Below are positions 38,402 through 46,581 of a DNA stretch of 64,000 nucleotides, one piece after another. The DNA comes from an uncultured Bacteroidales bacterium. GTDB taxonomy: Bacteria > Bacteroidota > Bacteroidia > Bacteroidales > SZUA-534. A program made the position numbers and the translations under genes. The stretch spans positions 310,001-374,000 of the forward strand of contig CADASL010000004.1 in NCBI GenBank assembly GCA_902790595.1, given 5' to 3'. The stretch's first letter is position 1. Each line of letters begins with the position of its first letter. The notes under the pieces are model-generated. The model saw only the letters and a list, made by a program, of their open reading frames with translations. It was not told the origin of the DNA and ran no database searches.

Positions 38402-39679
38402 TCACTCTCTCAATGCCGAAATTGGGACCACCATCACACCGTCGGGGCGGGTGTAGGCAGCGCTTTCCAATCCACTGATGACGCACAGTGCCTTTGGTGG
38501 GCGACCGTTGGGGTCTTCGGCTATTTTGTCCCTGATTTTCAGCAGATTCGCGGCCGCGGCATCAATTTGGTTCGCCCCCAATTTTATTTCGAATGCGCAC
38601 CAGCCGCCATCGGGCATCTCAATCACAGCATCAATTTCATTACTATTGTAATCTTGATAGTGAAATACTTGCCCATCAAACATTTGCGAATATATAATCA
38701 AATCGCGTACGCAGAGCGACTCAAACATAAAGCCCAGAGTGTTCAGGTCGTTGAACAGCATTTTGGGGGTTATTTTGAGCAGGGCGCAAGCAAGCGACGG
38801 GTCGACAAAACGGCGTTTTTCCATCTGCTTAAGCCTTAGCGATGAACGCAAATTTCCGCTGAACGGTTGCAAATTGTCGAGCAGAAAAAGCCGGTTCAGC
38901 ACATCAAGGTAACTGGCAATTGTGTTCAGGTCAATGTCTTCATCATCAATTGCTTTGATGTCGTTTTTTATTGTTTTGTTCGACACGGTTGTGCTTTCGT
39001 TCCGCGCCAGCGAGCGTAGCAGCAGATTGATTTTGGCAGTGTCGCGTTTTACGCCGTCAATGCGGTAAACATCATCTTCAATCACAGCCTTCAGGTACTG
39101 GCGTGGCAGTTGCATAGCACGCTCGATGCTCAAATTCAAGCTTGCCGGCCAGCCGCCGCGCACAATCAGGTCAACAAGTTTGCTCAGTTGCACATTTCCC
39201 GTCATAACGGCCGGAAGGATTCCGTTGCAAATGGCTTCAAGCGACACCTTTCCGCTTGAATTTCCCGACTCAAACAGCGACATCGGGCGCATTCTGATGC
39301 GCGCAATGCGTCCGGCACCGCTGTGCATTATTCCTTTGTGGTTCGGGGTGGCCGAGCCGGTCAGAATGTATCGTCCTTTGCGCGTTGATTCATCGACCTT
39401 GTAACGCACGGCATCCCAAATGGGCGGCACTTCCTGCCATTCGTCGATAAGGCGCGGTTCGGCACCGTCAAGCACCAAGTCGGGGCTCATTTCCGCCATC
39501 CGTCGGTTTTGGAAATTATCGGCCGGATTGGCAAGCGATATTACACTCGCGCTATGGTGTGCGGATGTCCACGACTTTCCGCACCATTTCGGACCTTCAA
39601 CGCACAACGCGCCGAATACCTCAAGCATCTCACCTATATGCTTGTCGATTAGCCGTGGTTTATAATTTTCATTTTCCAT
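38402..39679 (-). CDS. ATP-binding AAA protein with DUF4143-type domain
   Basis: The start is set at 39679 (MENENYKPRLID, 425 residues): the longer frame to 39742 would begin upstream of the -7 box at 39705-39712 and inside the 23-bp repeats. The Walker A motif is GPKWCGKS (29-36), followed by Walker B-like PRLIDEWQEV and sensor-like ILTGSATP. The C-terminus NEIDAVIEMPDGGWCAFEIKLG (split here by its D and ExK residues) has the layout of a PD-(D/E)XK nuclease-like domain. The function of this family is unknown; proposals range from mobile-element to toxin-like roles. It is a distant relative of the protein at 25482-26681. YgiQ follows 17 bases downstream. Confidence 0.88.
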   Translation of the reverse strand: MENENYKPRLIDKHIGEMLEVFGALCVEGPKWCGKSWTSAHHSASVISLANPADNFQNRRMAEMSPDLVLDGAEPRLIDEWQEVPPIWDAVRYKVDESTRKGRYILTGSATPNHKGIMHSGAGRIARIRMRPMSLFESGNSSGKVSLEAICNGILPAVMTGNVQLSKLVDLIVRGGWPASLNLSIERAMQLPRQYLKAVIEDDVYRIDGVKRDTAKINLLLRSLARNESTTVSNKTIKNDIKAIDDEDIDLNTIASYLDVLNRLFLLDNLQPFSGNLRSSLRLKQMEKRRFVDPSLACALLKITPKMLFNDLNTLGFMFESLCVRDLIIYSQMFDGQVFHYQDYNSNEIDAVIEMPDGGWCAFEIKLGANQIDAAAANLLKIRDKIAEDPNGRPPKALCVISGLESAAYTRPDGVMVVPISALRE

Positions 39680-39704
39680 AGTTTCGAGCATAATTTTATG
39701 AACG

Positions 39705-39712
39705 CAAAAATA
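39705..39712 (-). promoter_or_regulatory. -7 promoter box of the second ATPase gene
   Basis: On the minus strand TATTTTTG matches TAnnTTTG, about 25 bases before the start at 39679. The tandem array begins 6 bases behind it, as in the other ATPase gene. This box decides the start choice. Confidence 0.65.
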
Positions 39713-39717
39713 CATTA

Positions 39718-39970
39718 TTATCTGATATTTACAAATTTTCATTCAGTTATTTTTGTTATTTTCATTCAGTGATATTTGCAGTTCATATTCAGTTACTTTT
39801 GTCAATTCTATTCAGTGATATTTGTCATTTTCATTCAGTGATTTTTATCATTCAAATTCGACGGTTCAAATCGCTATCATTCAGTGGTTTTTGCTAATTC
39901 CATTCAGTGATATTCGCAAATTCCATTCAGTGATTTTTGCCAATTTCATTCAGTGATTTTTTGCGGCATT
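39718..39970. repeat. Exact-period array, 10-11 x 23 bp, upstream of the second ATPase gene
   Basis: The core ATTCAG recurs at 39741, 39764, 39787, 39810, 39833, 39879, 39902, 39925 and 39948, with a decayed unit at 39856 (attcga) and another at 39718. Every step is exactly 23 bases. On the plus strand most units read ATTCAGTGAT(A/T)TTTG followed by an AT-rich filler. Since 23 is not a multiple of three, the array is not coding. There are no unique spacers, so it is not a CRISPR array. The remaining 83 bases to the S46 gene at 40054 contain no gene. Confidence 0.93.
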
Positions 39971-40053
39971 CTGTCGACCGATTGAGTTCCTAAACCGCAT
40001 TTTGCTGATTTGGCGCGTTTTTTGCTATTTTTCACGCGAAAAACTTCATTTTT

Positions 40054-42195
40054 ATGAAACGCTTAATCACATCATTTTTAGGCATTTTACTTGCCTTGTC
40101 GGTTCGTGCCAACGAAGGAATGTGGCTGCCTTTTCTGCTTGAGAACAACATTGGCGAGATGAGCGAGATGGGCCTGCACCTGACTGCCGACGACATTTAC
40201 AACATCAACCAGCAGTGCCTGAGCAGCGCGGTTGTGGGCTTCGTCGATTTGGACCGCCCGTACTCGCATTTCTGCAGCGGCTCGGTTATTTCGGCGCAGG
40301 GGCTTGTCATCACCAACCACCACTGCGGGCTCAGCGTTGTGCAACAGCACAGTTCGCTCGAAAACGACTACATCACCAACGGCTTTTGGGCTATGAATCA
40401 GGCCGATGAGTTGGGCGGAAACGACATTGGCGTCTGCTTTCTGCGACGAATGGAAGATGTGACGGCTCAGGTTCTCGAAGGTGTGAGTGACACTATGACG
40501 ATTAAACGCCGCAATGAAGTGATAAACAGCAACATATCGCAAATTGAAAGTCGTGTGTCGGACAGCACAGGACTGAAGGCCCACGTTGATGCATTCTATT
40601 GCAACAATGAGTATTATTTGTCAGTGTATGAGATTTTTGAAGATGTCAGACTGGTTGGAACGCCGCCCATTTCGGTGGGCAAGTTCGGCGGCGACACCGA
40701 CAACTGGGTTTGGCCGCGCCACACGGGCGATTTCACCATTTTCCGCATCTACGCCGACAGCCTGAACCGCCCTGCAAAATATTCTGCCGAAAATGTGCCG
40801 TATCGCGCAAGCAACTATCTGAAAATTAATGCAAAAGAAAAACACGAAGGCGATTTTGTGATGCTGATGGGCTATCCTGGAACCACCAACGAGTATCTGC
40901 CGTCGTTTGCCGTTGCAGCCACTCAGGATGTTTACGACCCGATTGTGGTGAGCGCCCGTGGCAAATCCATCGATATTATAAAGGAACGGATGCGCGCCGA
41001 CAAGTCGGTGATGATAAAATACACCAGCAAGGTTGCCAGTCTTGCCAATGCGTGGAAGAAACTCGACGGCGAGCGCCGCGGACTTGCCGCCAAGCGCGTG
41101 GTTGAAAAGAAAATCGAACGCGAGCGGCTGATGCGCGATTGGATTGTCGCCGACACTCTGCGCCAGGCGAAATATGGAACCCTGCTCGATGATTATGCCA
41201 AAGAATATGCTGTATATCAGAAATATAGACGTCTAAAACTGCTCATCGACGAAACATTTTATAAATCGGAAATGATTGATTTGTGCAGCGACATTCGCGC
41301 AGTTTTGCAAAGCAACAGCACAGACGAAGAAAAACGCACGAAAATCGTTGGATGGCTGCGCGATTTTTATGCCGATTATGATCTTGAAACTGATTGCGCC
41401 GTTACTTCGATGATGGTTTGTGAGTACTTTGTAAATTGCGATAATCCCCCAGTATTGTTTAAAGGCATTAAATGTGAAAATATGAAGAATCCAGATAGCA
41501 ATTTGCTGCGCAAATCTCTGCTTGCTGATTCCACAAAGGCATTTAGTGTTTTCAAAAACTACACCGAAAAATCGAGCAAAAAGATTGAAAATGATATTGT
41601 TTTTGCATTGACAGCCGAGATTGATGATAAGTACTCCAACATCAAAACTCCGTTGCAGAAATCGCTCAAAAAAATCGACGATTTTCAGCGTCGTTTTATG
41701 CAGTTGCAGCGTGAATGCTTTGCCGACGCGCGTTTCTTTCCCGATGCAAATTCCACATTCCGTGTGGCTTACGGACAAATCAGCGGCTATCGGCCAACTG
41801 ATGCTGTCAGTAATGCGCCGTTCACAACGCTCGGCGGCGTAATTGAAAAGTGCGACCTTGACGTTTACGACTACACCGTGCCCGACCGCCTGAAACAACT
41901 TTCGGCAGCGCGCGATTTCGGTCCGTACTGCAATGCCGACTCATCGCTAACTGTTTGTTTTCTTAGTACTTGCCACACCACTGGCGGCAATTCGGGCAGC
42001 CCCGCGTTCGATGCCGACGGCAACCTTATCGGCTTGAATTTCGACCGCGTTTGGGAAGGCACAATGAGCGACCTGCAGTTCGATGCCGACATCTGCCGCA
42101 ACATCTGTCTCGACGTCCGCTTCGTGCTCTTTTTCATCGACAAGTACGCTGGCGCCCGCCATCTGATTGATGAGATGGAAATTGTTAAGGATTGA
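40054..42195 (+). CDS. S46 family dipeptidyl-peptidase (DPP7/DPP11 type)
   Basis: This 713-residue, full-length serine peptidase has a signal peptide (LITSFLGILLALSVRA). The catalytic His is in TNHHC (residues 87-91), Asp in HTGDFT (about 228) and Ser in GGNSGSP (about 649). These exopeptidases sit in the periplasm of asaccharolytic Bacteroidota and release dipeptides from oligopeptides. DPP11 (Asp/Glu-specific) and DPP7 (hydrophobic-specific) differ at one residue near position 673, which falls within the stretch NFDRVWEGTMSD here. That stretch looks DPP11-like to me, but this is uncertain without alignment. It is a single gene; its stop codon lies within the first unit of a 24-bp repeat. 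Confidence 0.92.
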   Translation: MKRLITSFLGILLALSVRANEGMWLPFLLENNIGEMSEMGLHLTADDIYNINQQCLSSAVVGFVDLDRPYSHFCSGSVISAQGLVITNHHCGLSVVQQHSSLENDYITNGFWAMNQADELGGNDIGVCFLRRMEDVTAQVLEGVSDTMTIKRRNEVINSNISQIESRVSDSTGLKAHVDAFYCNNEYYLSVYEIFEDVRLVGTPPISVGKFGGDTDNWVWPRHTGDFTIFRIYADSLNRPAKYSAENVPYRASNYLKINAKEKHEGDFVMLMGYPGTTNEYLPSFAVAATQDVYDPIVVSARGKSIDIIKERMRADKSVMIKYTSKVASLANAWKKLDGERRGLAAKRVVEKKIERERLMRDWIVADTLRQAKYGTLLDDYAKEYAVYQKYRRLKLLIDETFYKSEMIDLCSDIRAVLQSNSTDEEKRTKIVGWLRDFYADYDLETDCAVTSMMVCEYFVNCDNPPVLFKGIKCENMKNPDSNLLRKSLLADSTKAFSVFKNYTEKSSKKIENDIVFALTAEIDDKYSNIKTPLQKSLKKIDDFQRRFMQLQRECFADARFFPDANSTFRVAYGQISGYRPTDAVSNAPFTTLGGVIEKCDLDVYDYTVPDRLKQLSAARDFGPYCNADSSLTVCFLSTCHTTGGNSGSPAFDADGNLIGLNFDRVWEGTMSDLQFDADICRNICLDVRFVLFFIDKYAGARHLIDEMEIVKD

Positions 42196-42262
42196 AGGAT
42201 TGAATGCGTGAAGGATTGAAGGATTGAATGCGTGAAGGATTGAAGGATTGAAGGCGTGAAGG
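42191..42262 (+). repeat. 24-bp tandem repeat x 3 across the S46 stop codon
   Basis: Three consecutive 24-base units (42191-42214, 42215-42238, 42239-42262) are each made of attgaaggattgaa(t/g)g then cgtgaagg; units 1 and 2 are identical. The S46 stop codon (42193-42195) is inside unit 1. The spacer that follows to 42470 is AT-rich and has no gene. Confidence 0.9.
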
Positions 42263-42470
42263 AATGAATGTCTATGGACTTTAGTCGGCAGAAGGCAGTG
42301 GTCGAATAGATAATCTGCCTAATTTATTCAATATGTGTTATTTGTGTTCAGAAAAACATCTTTGTAAAACCAAAATATCGGGGCAAATAAAAATTTTTTG
42401 TGCTCAGTGCGTATCGAATAAAACTTTCATTTACTTTGGCGCTACTAATTCATATTTATTGATGCAATAA

Positions 42471-42893
42471 ATGAACCCTATCTTGAAAAAACTCAGTCTT
42501 ACCGGCGGTAAGACCGTTTTGATTCTCAATTCCCCCAAAGAGTTTCTGCAATTGGTTAAAAATGAAGGCATTGATGTGCACACCGAAGTGGAAGACTACT
42601 ACAGTTACGTGCAGATTTTTGCCGAGAGCCGCGACGAAGCCGACGAACTTCTCAGCGAAGCGATGAACGCTGTTGAAACCGATGGCAAACTCTGGTTCTG
42701 CTATCCCAAATCGGGCACCGACCTGAACGAGAAAACCGTGTTCAACCTATTGAGCGAGTACGATTTATCGGGCGTGGCCAAAGTGCCTTTGAATGACAAA
42801 TGGGTGGCCATCCACATCAGTTACAGCGACGATGAAGACGATGACCACGGGCAGGAAAAAGGCGGGAAGTTCCGTGACGGATACGATGAGTAA
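42471..42893 (+). CDS. Small DUF3052-like protein
   Basis: This is a 140-residue cytoplasmic protein. Its layout resembles the DUF3052 family: an N-terminal KKLSLTGGKTVLILNSP, a middle acidic helix (AESRDEADELLSEAMNAV), then LWFCYPKSGTDLN and a final strand KWVAIHIS. The C-terminal 20 residues are very acidic and probably disordered. The function of the family is unknown. It is a single gene with its own terminator. The assignment rests on remembered family shape and should be treated as provisional. Confidence 0.7.
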   Translation: MNPILKKLSLTGGKTVLILNSPKEFLQLVKNEGIDVHTEVEDYYSYVQIFAESRDEADELLSEAMNAVETDGKLWFCYPKSGTDLNEKTVFNLLSEYDLSGVAKVPLNDKWVAIHISYSDDEDDDHGQEKGGKFRDGYDE

Positions 42894-42925
42894 CCCGACG
42901 ATTTAATCATTGATTGTCAGCAAGC

Positions 42926-42963
42926 AAACAAATTCTGTACAAACGGAATTTGTTTTTTTTTGT
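42926..42963 (+). terminator. Intrinsic terminator after the DUF3052-like gene
   Basis: A 10-bp stem AAACAAATTC/GAATTTGTTT (42926-42935 with 42946-42955) with a 10-base loop is followed by a run of T. Confidence 0.9.
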
Positions 42964-43082
42964 GCTTTTTCGGCGCCATATATTATGGTGTCGGGAATGT
43001 GTTTGCTTTTTGGCGGAATAGGTATCGCTGCAGCGCGATGAAAAAATCATTGGAGCCGGCGTCGGGCAAACAGAAAAAAGTC

Positions 43083-43090
43083 TATCTTTG
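43083..43090 (+). promoter_or_regulatory. -7 promoter box of rpsP-rimM
   Basis: TATCTTTG matches TAnnTTTG, 35 bases before the rpsP ATG at 43125. The same octamer, TATCTTTG, is used in front of era and the cobalamin riboswitch. Confidence 0.7.
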
Positions 43091-43124
43091 CGGCCGATTT
43101 TTAAACATTTAATAACAATAAATT

Positions 43125-43697
43125 ATGTCTGTAAGAATTCGCTTGACAAGACAAGGTAGAAAAGCTGCTGCTTACTACCACATTGTCGTTGCCGATAGCA
43201 GGGCACCACGTGATGGTAAGTTCATTGAGAGATTGGGTAGTTACAATCCTAACACAAATCCTGCTACTATTGAACTTAACTTCGAACGGGCTCTTTATTG
43301 GTTGCAAACAGGTGCTCAGCCATCTGACACCGCAAAATCACTCCTTTCGAAACAAGGCGTTCTGATGAAGAAACACCTGCTCGAAGGCGTTAAGAAAGGC
43401 GCATTTGACGAAGCTGCCGCTGAGGCAAAATTCGAAAAATGGGTTGCCGAGAAGAAATCGAAACTTCAAGCCGCAAAAGACAAAGTTAAGGCTGACGCAA
43501 GCACAGCCAAGAAAAACCGTCTTGAGGCAGAGCGCAAAGTGAACGCCGCTAAGGCTGAGGAACTTGCCAAGAAGCAAGCCGAGGCTAAAGCTGCCGCCGA
43601 AGCTGCCGCCAAAGAGGCTGAAGCTGCTGCCGCTGAGGCCGCCGCTCCTGCTGAAGAGGCCGCTGCCGAAGCTACTGAAGCTCCTGCAGCAGAGTAA
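43125..43697 (+). CDS. rpsP: 30S ribosomal protein S16 with long Ala/Lys/Glu tail
   Basis: The first 85 or so residues are a standard S16 ([20 protein letters not shown], then [24 protein letters not shown], then GAQPSDT). The protein then continues for about 105 more residues as a low-complexity tail of Lys, Ala and Glu, first mixed-charge helix (residues 95-150), then almost pure Ala/Glu to the end. Typical S16 is 80-90 residues; tails like this are known in Bacteroidota. S16 is an assembly protein of the small subunit. rimM, which acts in small-subunit maturation, follows after 10 bases, a conserved pairing. Confidence 0.97.
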   Translation: MSVRIRLTRQGRKAAAYYHIVVADSRAPRDGKFIERLGSYNPNTNPATIELNFERALYWLQTGAQPSDTAKSLLSKQGVLMKKHLLEGVKKGAFDEAAAEAKFEKWVAEKKSKLQAAKDKVKADASTAKKNRLEAERKVNAAKAEELAKKQAEAKAAAEAAAKEAEAAAAEAAAPAEEAAAEATEAPAAE

Positions 43698-43707
43698 TCT
43701 GTAAGGT

Positions 43708-44223
43708 ATGGACGTGCAGGATTTTGTTGAGGTAGGCAAAATTGTCAAAACACACGGTGTGAATGGCGAAGTAATTGTTGAGCTCGACAATCCCGCAATA
43801 CTTGAAGACACAACCGAGCCCGTGGTCCTTGAAATTGAAGGACTGCGGGTTCCTTTTTTTATTTCGCAGGCCCGCGCCGTGAGCGCCCAGCGTGCCCGAG
43901 TTCAATTCGACTGCACCCACACCGAGCAGCGCGCAAGAACACTTGTGGGCTGCAAGTTCTTTGTCTCGCCAGATGTTTTCGACGACATCGACGATGAGTA
44001 TGCCTCGCCAAGCGCCATTGTCGGGTTCACTGTTGTGGACAAGCGCCACGGTGATATTGGCAAGGTTCTGTCGGTTGACAACCTGAATATCAACCCGATA
44101 ATGGTAGTGGGAGAGAAGCAGACTCTCATACCATTTCATCCCGAATTTGTGAGCAAAATCGATTTTCGCAAGCGTCAGGTGCGCGTCGCGCTGCCCGACG
44201 GATTGCTGAATTTGAACGATTGA
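43708..44223 (+). CDS. rimM: Ribosome maturation factor RimM
   Basis: This 171-residue protein has an N-terminal RimM beta-barrel (VGKIVKTHGVNGEVIVEL) and a PRC-barrel-like C-terminal half (VGFTVVDKRHGDIGKVLSVDN, then IPFHPEFVSKIDFRKRQV). RimM binds S19 and helps fold the 3' head domain of 16S rRNA. Co-transcribed with rpsP, 10 bases apart. The end is 80 bases from the convergent porX stop, with no obvious terminator between. Confidence 0.95.
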   Translation: MDVQDFVEVGKIVKTHGVNGEVIVELDNPAILEDTTEPVVLEIEGLRVPFFISQARAVSAQRARVQFDCTHTEQRARTLVGCKFFVSPDVFDDIDDEYASPSAIVGFTVVDKRHGDIGKVLSVDNLNINPIMVVGEKQTLIPFHPEFVSKIDFRKRQVRVALPDGLLNLND

Positions 44224-44303
44224 TTTTGGCGCAAGCCGATAACGCAACCAACGACGCAATCTCACACCGATAGCCGGGAAAGTTTATTACCCCAAAATCT
44301 TTA

Positions 44304-45863
44304 TTATCTTATTGGAGATAAGGTGATTAATGGAATCATCATCTCCTCCATACTTATGCCCCCGTGCTGGAACGTGTTGCGGAAATACGACACGTAGTAG
44401 TTGTAGTTGTTGGGGTAGGCGAAAAAGTCGCGGCCGGTGGCGAAAATATATGACGTACTGATATTTATGCGCGGCAGATGAATAGTCTGCGGGTTGCGGA
44501 TTTCGTAAACCTCCTTCGGATTATAGTCGAGGTTGCGCCCCTGTTTGTATCGCAGGTTCGACGATACGTTTTTGTCGCCGATGACCTTGATGGGGTTGGT
44601 AACACGGATGGTGCCGTGGTCGGTGGTCAGAACAATTTTGATGTTCTTCGATGCCAGCGTTTTCATCAGCTCAAAAAGTGTGCTGTGGGTAAACCACGAC
44701 TGCGTGATGCTGCGATAGGCTTTCTCGTCGTAGGCCAGCTCGCGAATCATCTGCGAGTCGGTGCGAGCGTGCGAGAGCATATCCACGAAGTTGATAATCA
44801 GCACCGAAAGTTGGTTGCGCATAATCTCGTTGATGTCGTTCGAGAGTTTCTGACTTTTCTCCGCGTTGTGGATTTTATCGTAGAACAGCGAGGCCTTGAT
44901 GCCCATTCTATCCATTTGTTTCTGAAGCAGTTCCTTCTCGAAATTGTTTTTGGCTTCCTCCTCGTCTTCGTTAACCCAAAGGTCGGGGTGGAGTTTCTCG
45001 ATTTCGAGCGGCATCAGTCCGGCAAACATTGCGTTGCGGGCGAACTGTGTTGCTGTGGGTAGTATGCTGAACAGAATATCCTCGTCCTCAACATTATAGA
45101 GGGTGCTGACCATTTGCTCGATGCATTTCCACTGGTCGAAACGCAGATTGTCGATGATGATGACGGCCACCTGCTCACCATTTTTGATGGCTGGGAAGAC
45201 CTTGTTTTTGAATATGTTAGGCGAGAGTAGGGGAGTGTCGGTATCGGGTTTCGAGAACCAGCTCTCGTAGTTTGTCACCACATATTTCACAAAGCGGTTG
45301 TTGGCCTCAGTTTTCTGCATTTGCAGGATTTGCTCCATACTGGCGATGCCGTTTTTCTGCAACTCCAACTCCCAGAAAACCAATTTTTTGAGTATGATTT
45401 TCCAATCGTTGGCCGTGGCGGCATTGTTAATCTCCACCCCCAGCTCGTTGAACTGCGACTGGTAGTTCATTGTGGTTTTCTCGCTCACCAGACGCTTTTT
45501 GTCGGCTATCTTTTTGACAGCCATCAGCATCTGCATCGGATTGACGGGCTTAATCAGGTAGTCGGCAATCTGCGACCCGATGGCCTCGTCCATTATGAAT
45601 TCCTCCTCGCTCTTGGTTATCATAATGATAGGCAGCGAGTTGTTGATTTTCTTGATGCGTGCCAGAGTCTCCAGACCGCTGATGCCTGGCATATTCTCGT
45701 CGAGAAAGACAATGTCGTACTGCTTTTTTGCCACCATATCGAGCGCATCGCTGCCGTTGTTCACAGTATCGATATGATAACCTTTTGATTCCAAGAAAAT
45801 TACGTGCGGCTTCAGGAGGTCGATTTCATCGTCAACCCAAAGAATTGTTGTCTCTCTCTGCAT
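44304..45863 (-). CDS. porX: T9SS response regulator PorX (receiver + PglZ domain)
   Basis: This 519-residue cytoplasmic regulator has an N-terminal receiver domain with the acidic pair in WVDDE (residues 11-12), the phospho-acceptor Asp55 in FLDENMPG, and the conserved Lys in LIKPVNP (about 106). The C-terminal two thirds form a PglZ/alkaline-phosphatase-superfamily domain with VIIIDNLRFDQW, ATQFARNAMFAG and TTDHG. This architecture and length are those of PorX, which with the kinase PorY controls T9SS genes in Bacteroidota. The partner kinase is not in this window. The two giant T9SS cargo genes at the left are consistent with an active T9SS. The gene is alone on its strand. Confidence 0.95.
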   Translation of the reverse strand: MQRETTILWVDDEIDLLKPHVIFLESKGYHIDTVNNGSDALDMVAKKQYDIVFLDENMPGISGLETLARIKKINNSLPIIMITKSEEEFIMDEAIGSQIADYLIKPVNPMQMLMAVKKIADKKRLVSEKTTMNYQSQFNELGVEINNAATANDWKIILKKLVFWELELQKNGIASMEQILQMQKTEANNRFVKYVVTNYESWFSKPDTDTPLLSPNIFKNKVFPAIKNGEQVAVIIIDNLRFDQWKCIEQMVSTLYNVEDEDILFSILPTATQFARNAMFAGLMPLEIEKLHPDLWVNEDEEEAKNNFEKELLQKQMDRMGIKASLFYDKIHNAEKSQKLSNDINEIMRNQLSVLIINFVDMLSHARTDSQMIRELAYDEKAYRSITQSWFTHSTLFELMKTLASKNIKIVLTTDHGTIRVTNPIKVIGDKNVSSNLRYKQGRNLDYNPKEVYEIRNPQTIHLPRINISTSYIFATGRDFFAYPNNYNYYVSYFRNTFQHGGISMEEMMIPLITLSPIR

Positions 45864-46005
45864 AATTTGTCAAGTGTTTTTTCAAATAACGAAGATACAC
45901 TTATAATGTTGCACGGCAACGGACGTTTCCCATTTATTTTCAGAGCACAGTCATAAACCATTAAAAAAATGCCTATAATTGCGGTAAACGAGAAAAACAG
46001 ATAAG

Positions 46006-46301
46006 ATGGACGCGCCGCTTTTGGATAAGATTAAACGGTATTTCGCTTCGAAACCAGTGAAAAAAGTCTGGTTATTCGGCTCGTATTCTCGCACGAGGAA
46101 ACCGTTGACAGCGACATCGACCTGCTTGTGTCCTATGACGATTCAGCCAATGTGAGTCTTTTCACCATCGGCGGGATGTATATGGATTTGTGCCGGATAA
46201 CCGGGCGCAATGTGGATTTGATTGAGGATGGAACCCTTGAGCCATACGCCGTTGAGAGTGTCAACCGGGATAAGCAACTGATTTATGAGAGAGCCAGTTA
46301 G
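46006..46301 (+). pseudogene. Frameshifted MNT-type nucleotidyltransferase (antitoxin)
   Basis: From ATG 46006 the frame reads MDAPLLDKIKRYF, then VKKVWLFGSYSR, and then goes out of frame. One base added near 46090-46092 restores EETVDSDIDLLVSYDD and continues to TAG at 46299-46301. The result is a 98-residue minimal nucleotidyltransferase with the GS...DSDID motif. The length of 296 bases (one short of 99 codons) fits a single-base deletion. MNT proteins silence HEPN toxins by adding AMP; a HEPN start overlaps its end. It could instead be a sequencing error. Confidence 0.8.
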
Positions 46302-46335
46302 AGACGAAGGGCGGCTGAGGCATAGTCCAGAATGA
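46285..46335 (+). pseudogene. HEPN (DUF86-like) toxin remnant, N-terminus only
   Basis: ATG 46285, overlapping the MNT gene by 17 bases as in intact MNT-HEPN pairs, reads MREPVRDEGRLRH. This matches the usual start of DUF86-type HEPN proteins, then hits a stop at 46335. No HEPN catalytic RxxxxH motif follows in any frame. The toxin is therefore deleted or decayed, and the hairpin at 46390-46438 lies in the place of its body. Confidence 0.65.
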
Positions 46336-46389
46336 GTACAGCCAAATTCAAAGCATAGTCTCTCTCGAAGATTTGTTTCGCGAATGATG

Positions 46390-46438
46390 TTTTATTTCTC
46401 TTAATCCGCCAAAAAATCATCGATTTAGAGAAATAAAA
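46390..46438. repeat. 17-bp inverted repeat in the decayed HEPN region
   Basis: The arms 46390-46406 and 46422-46438 pair at 16 of 17 positions, including a perfect 11-bp outer stem (TTTTATTTCTC/GAGAAATAAAA), around a 15-base loop. There is no T-run, so it is not an obvious terminator. Confidence 0.8.
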
Positions 46439-46523
46439 GCGTTTATTCGTCTAAAACGGGGTAGGAAAATGAATGAGAGTATTTAAACAAAACATTGTTT
46501 GACACAGATTTTTTTGTCTATTG

Positions 46524-46553
46524 TTGAGCCGAATCTGTTTTTTTCTACTTTTG
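46524..46553 (+). promoter_or_regulatory. Promoter of the InlB-repeat lipoprotein gene
   Basis: TTG at 46524-46526 and TACTTTTG at 46546-46553 are separated by 19 bases, the Bacteroidota -33/-7 arrangement. The start codon is at 46582. Confidence 0.75.
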
Positions 46554-46581
46554 AAAATCATATACCCTAAATAATTTTAAA

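Noticed and set aside
38402-39742. Upstream start at 39742 for the second ATPase
   Set aside because: It would lie in the tandem array and before the -7 box at 39705-39712; the start at 39679 fits the family N-terminus.
39718-39970. CRISPR array
   Set aside because: The 23-bp units abut without unique spacers, units vary, and no cas genes are present.
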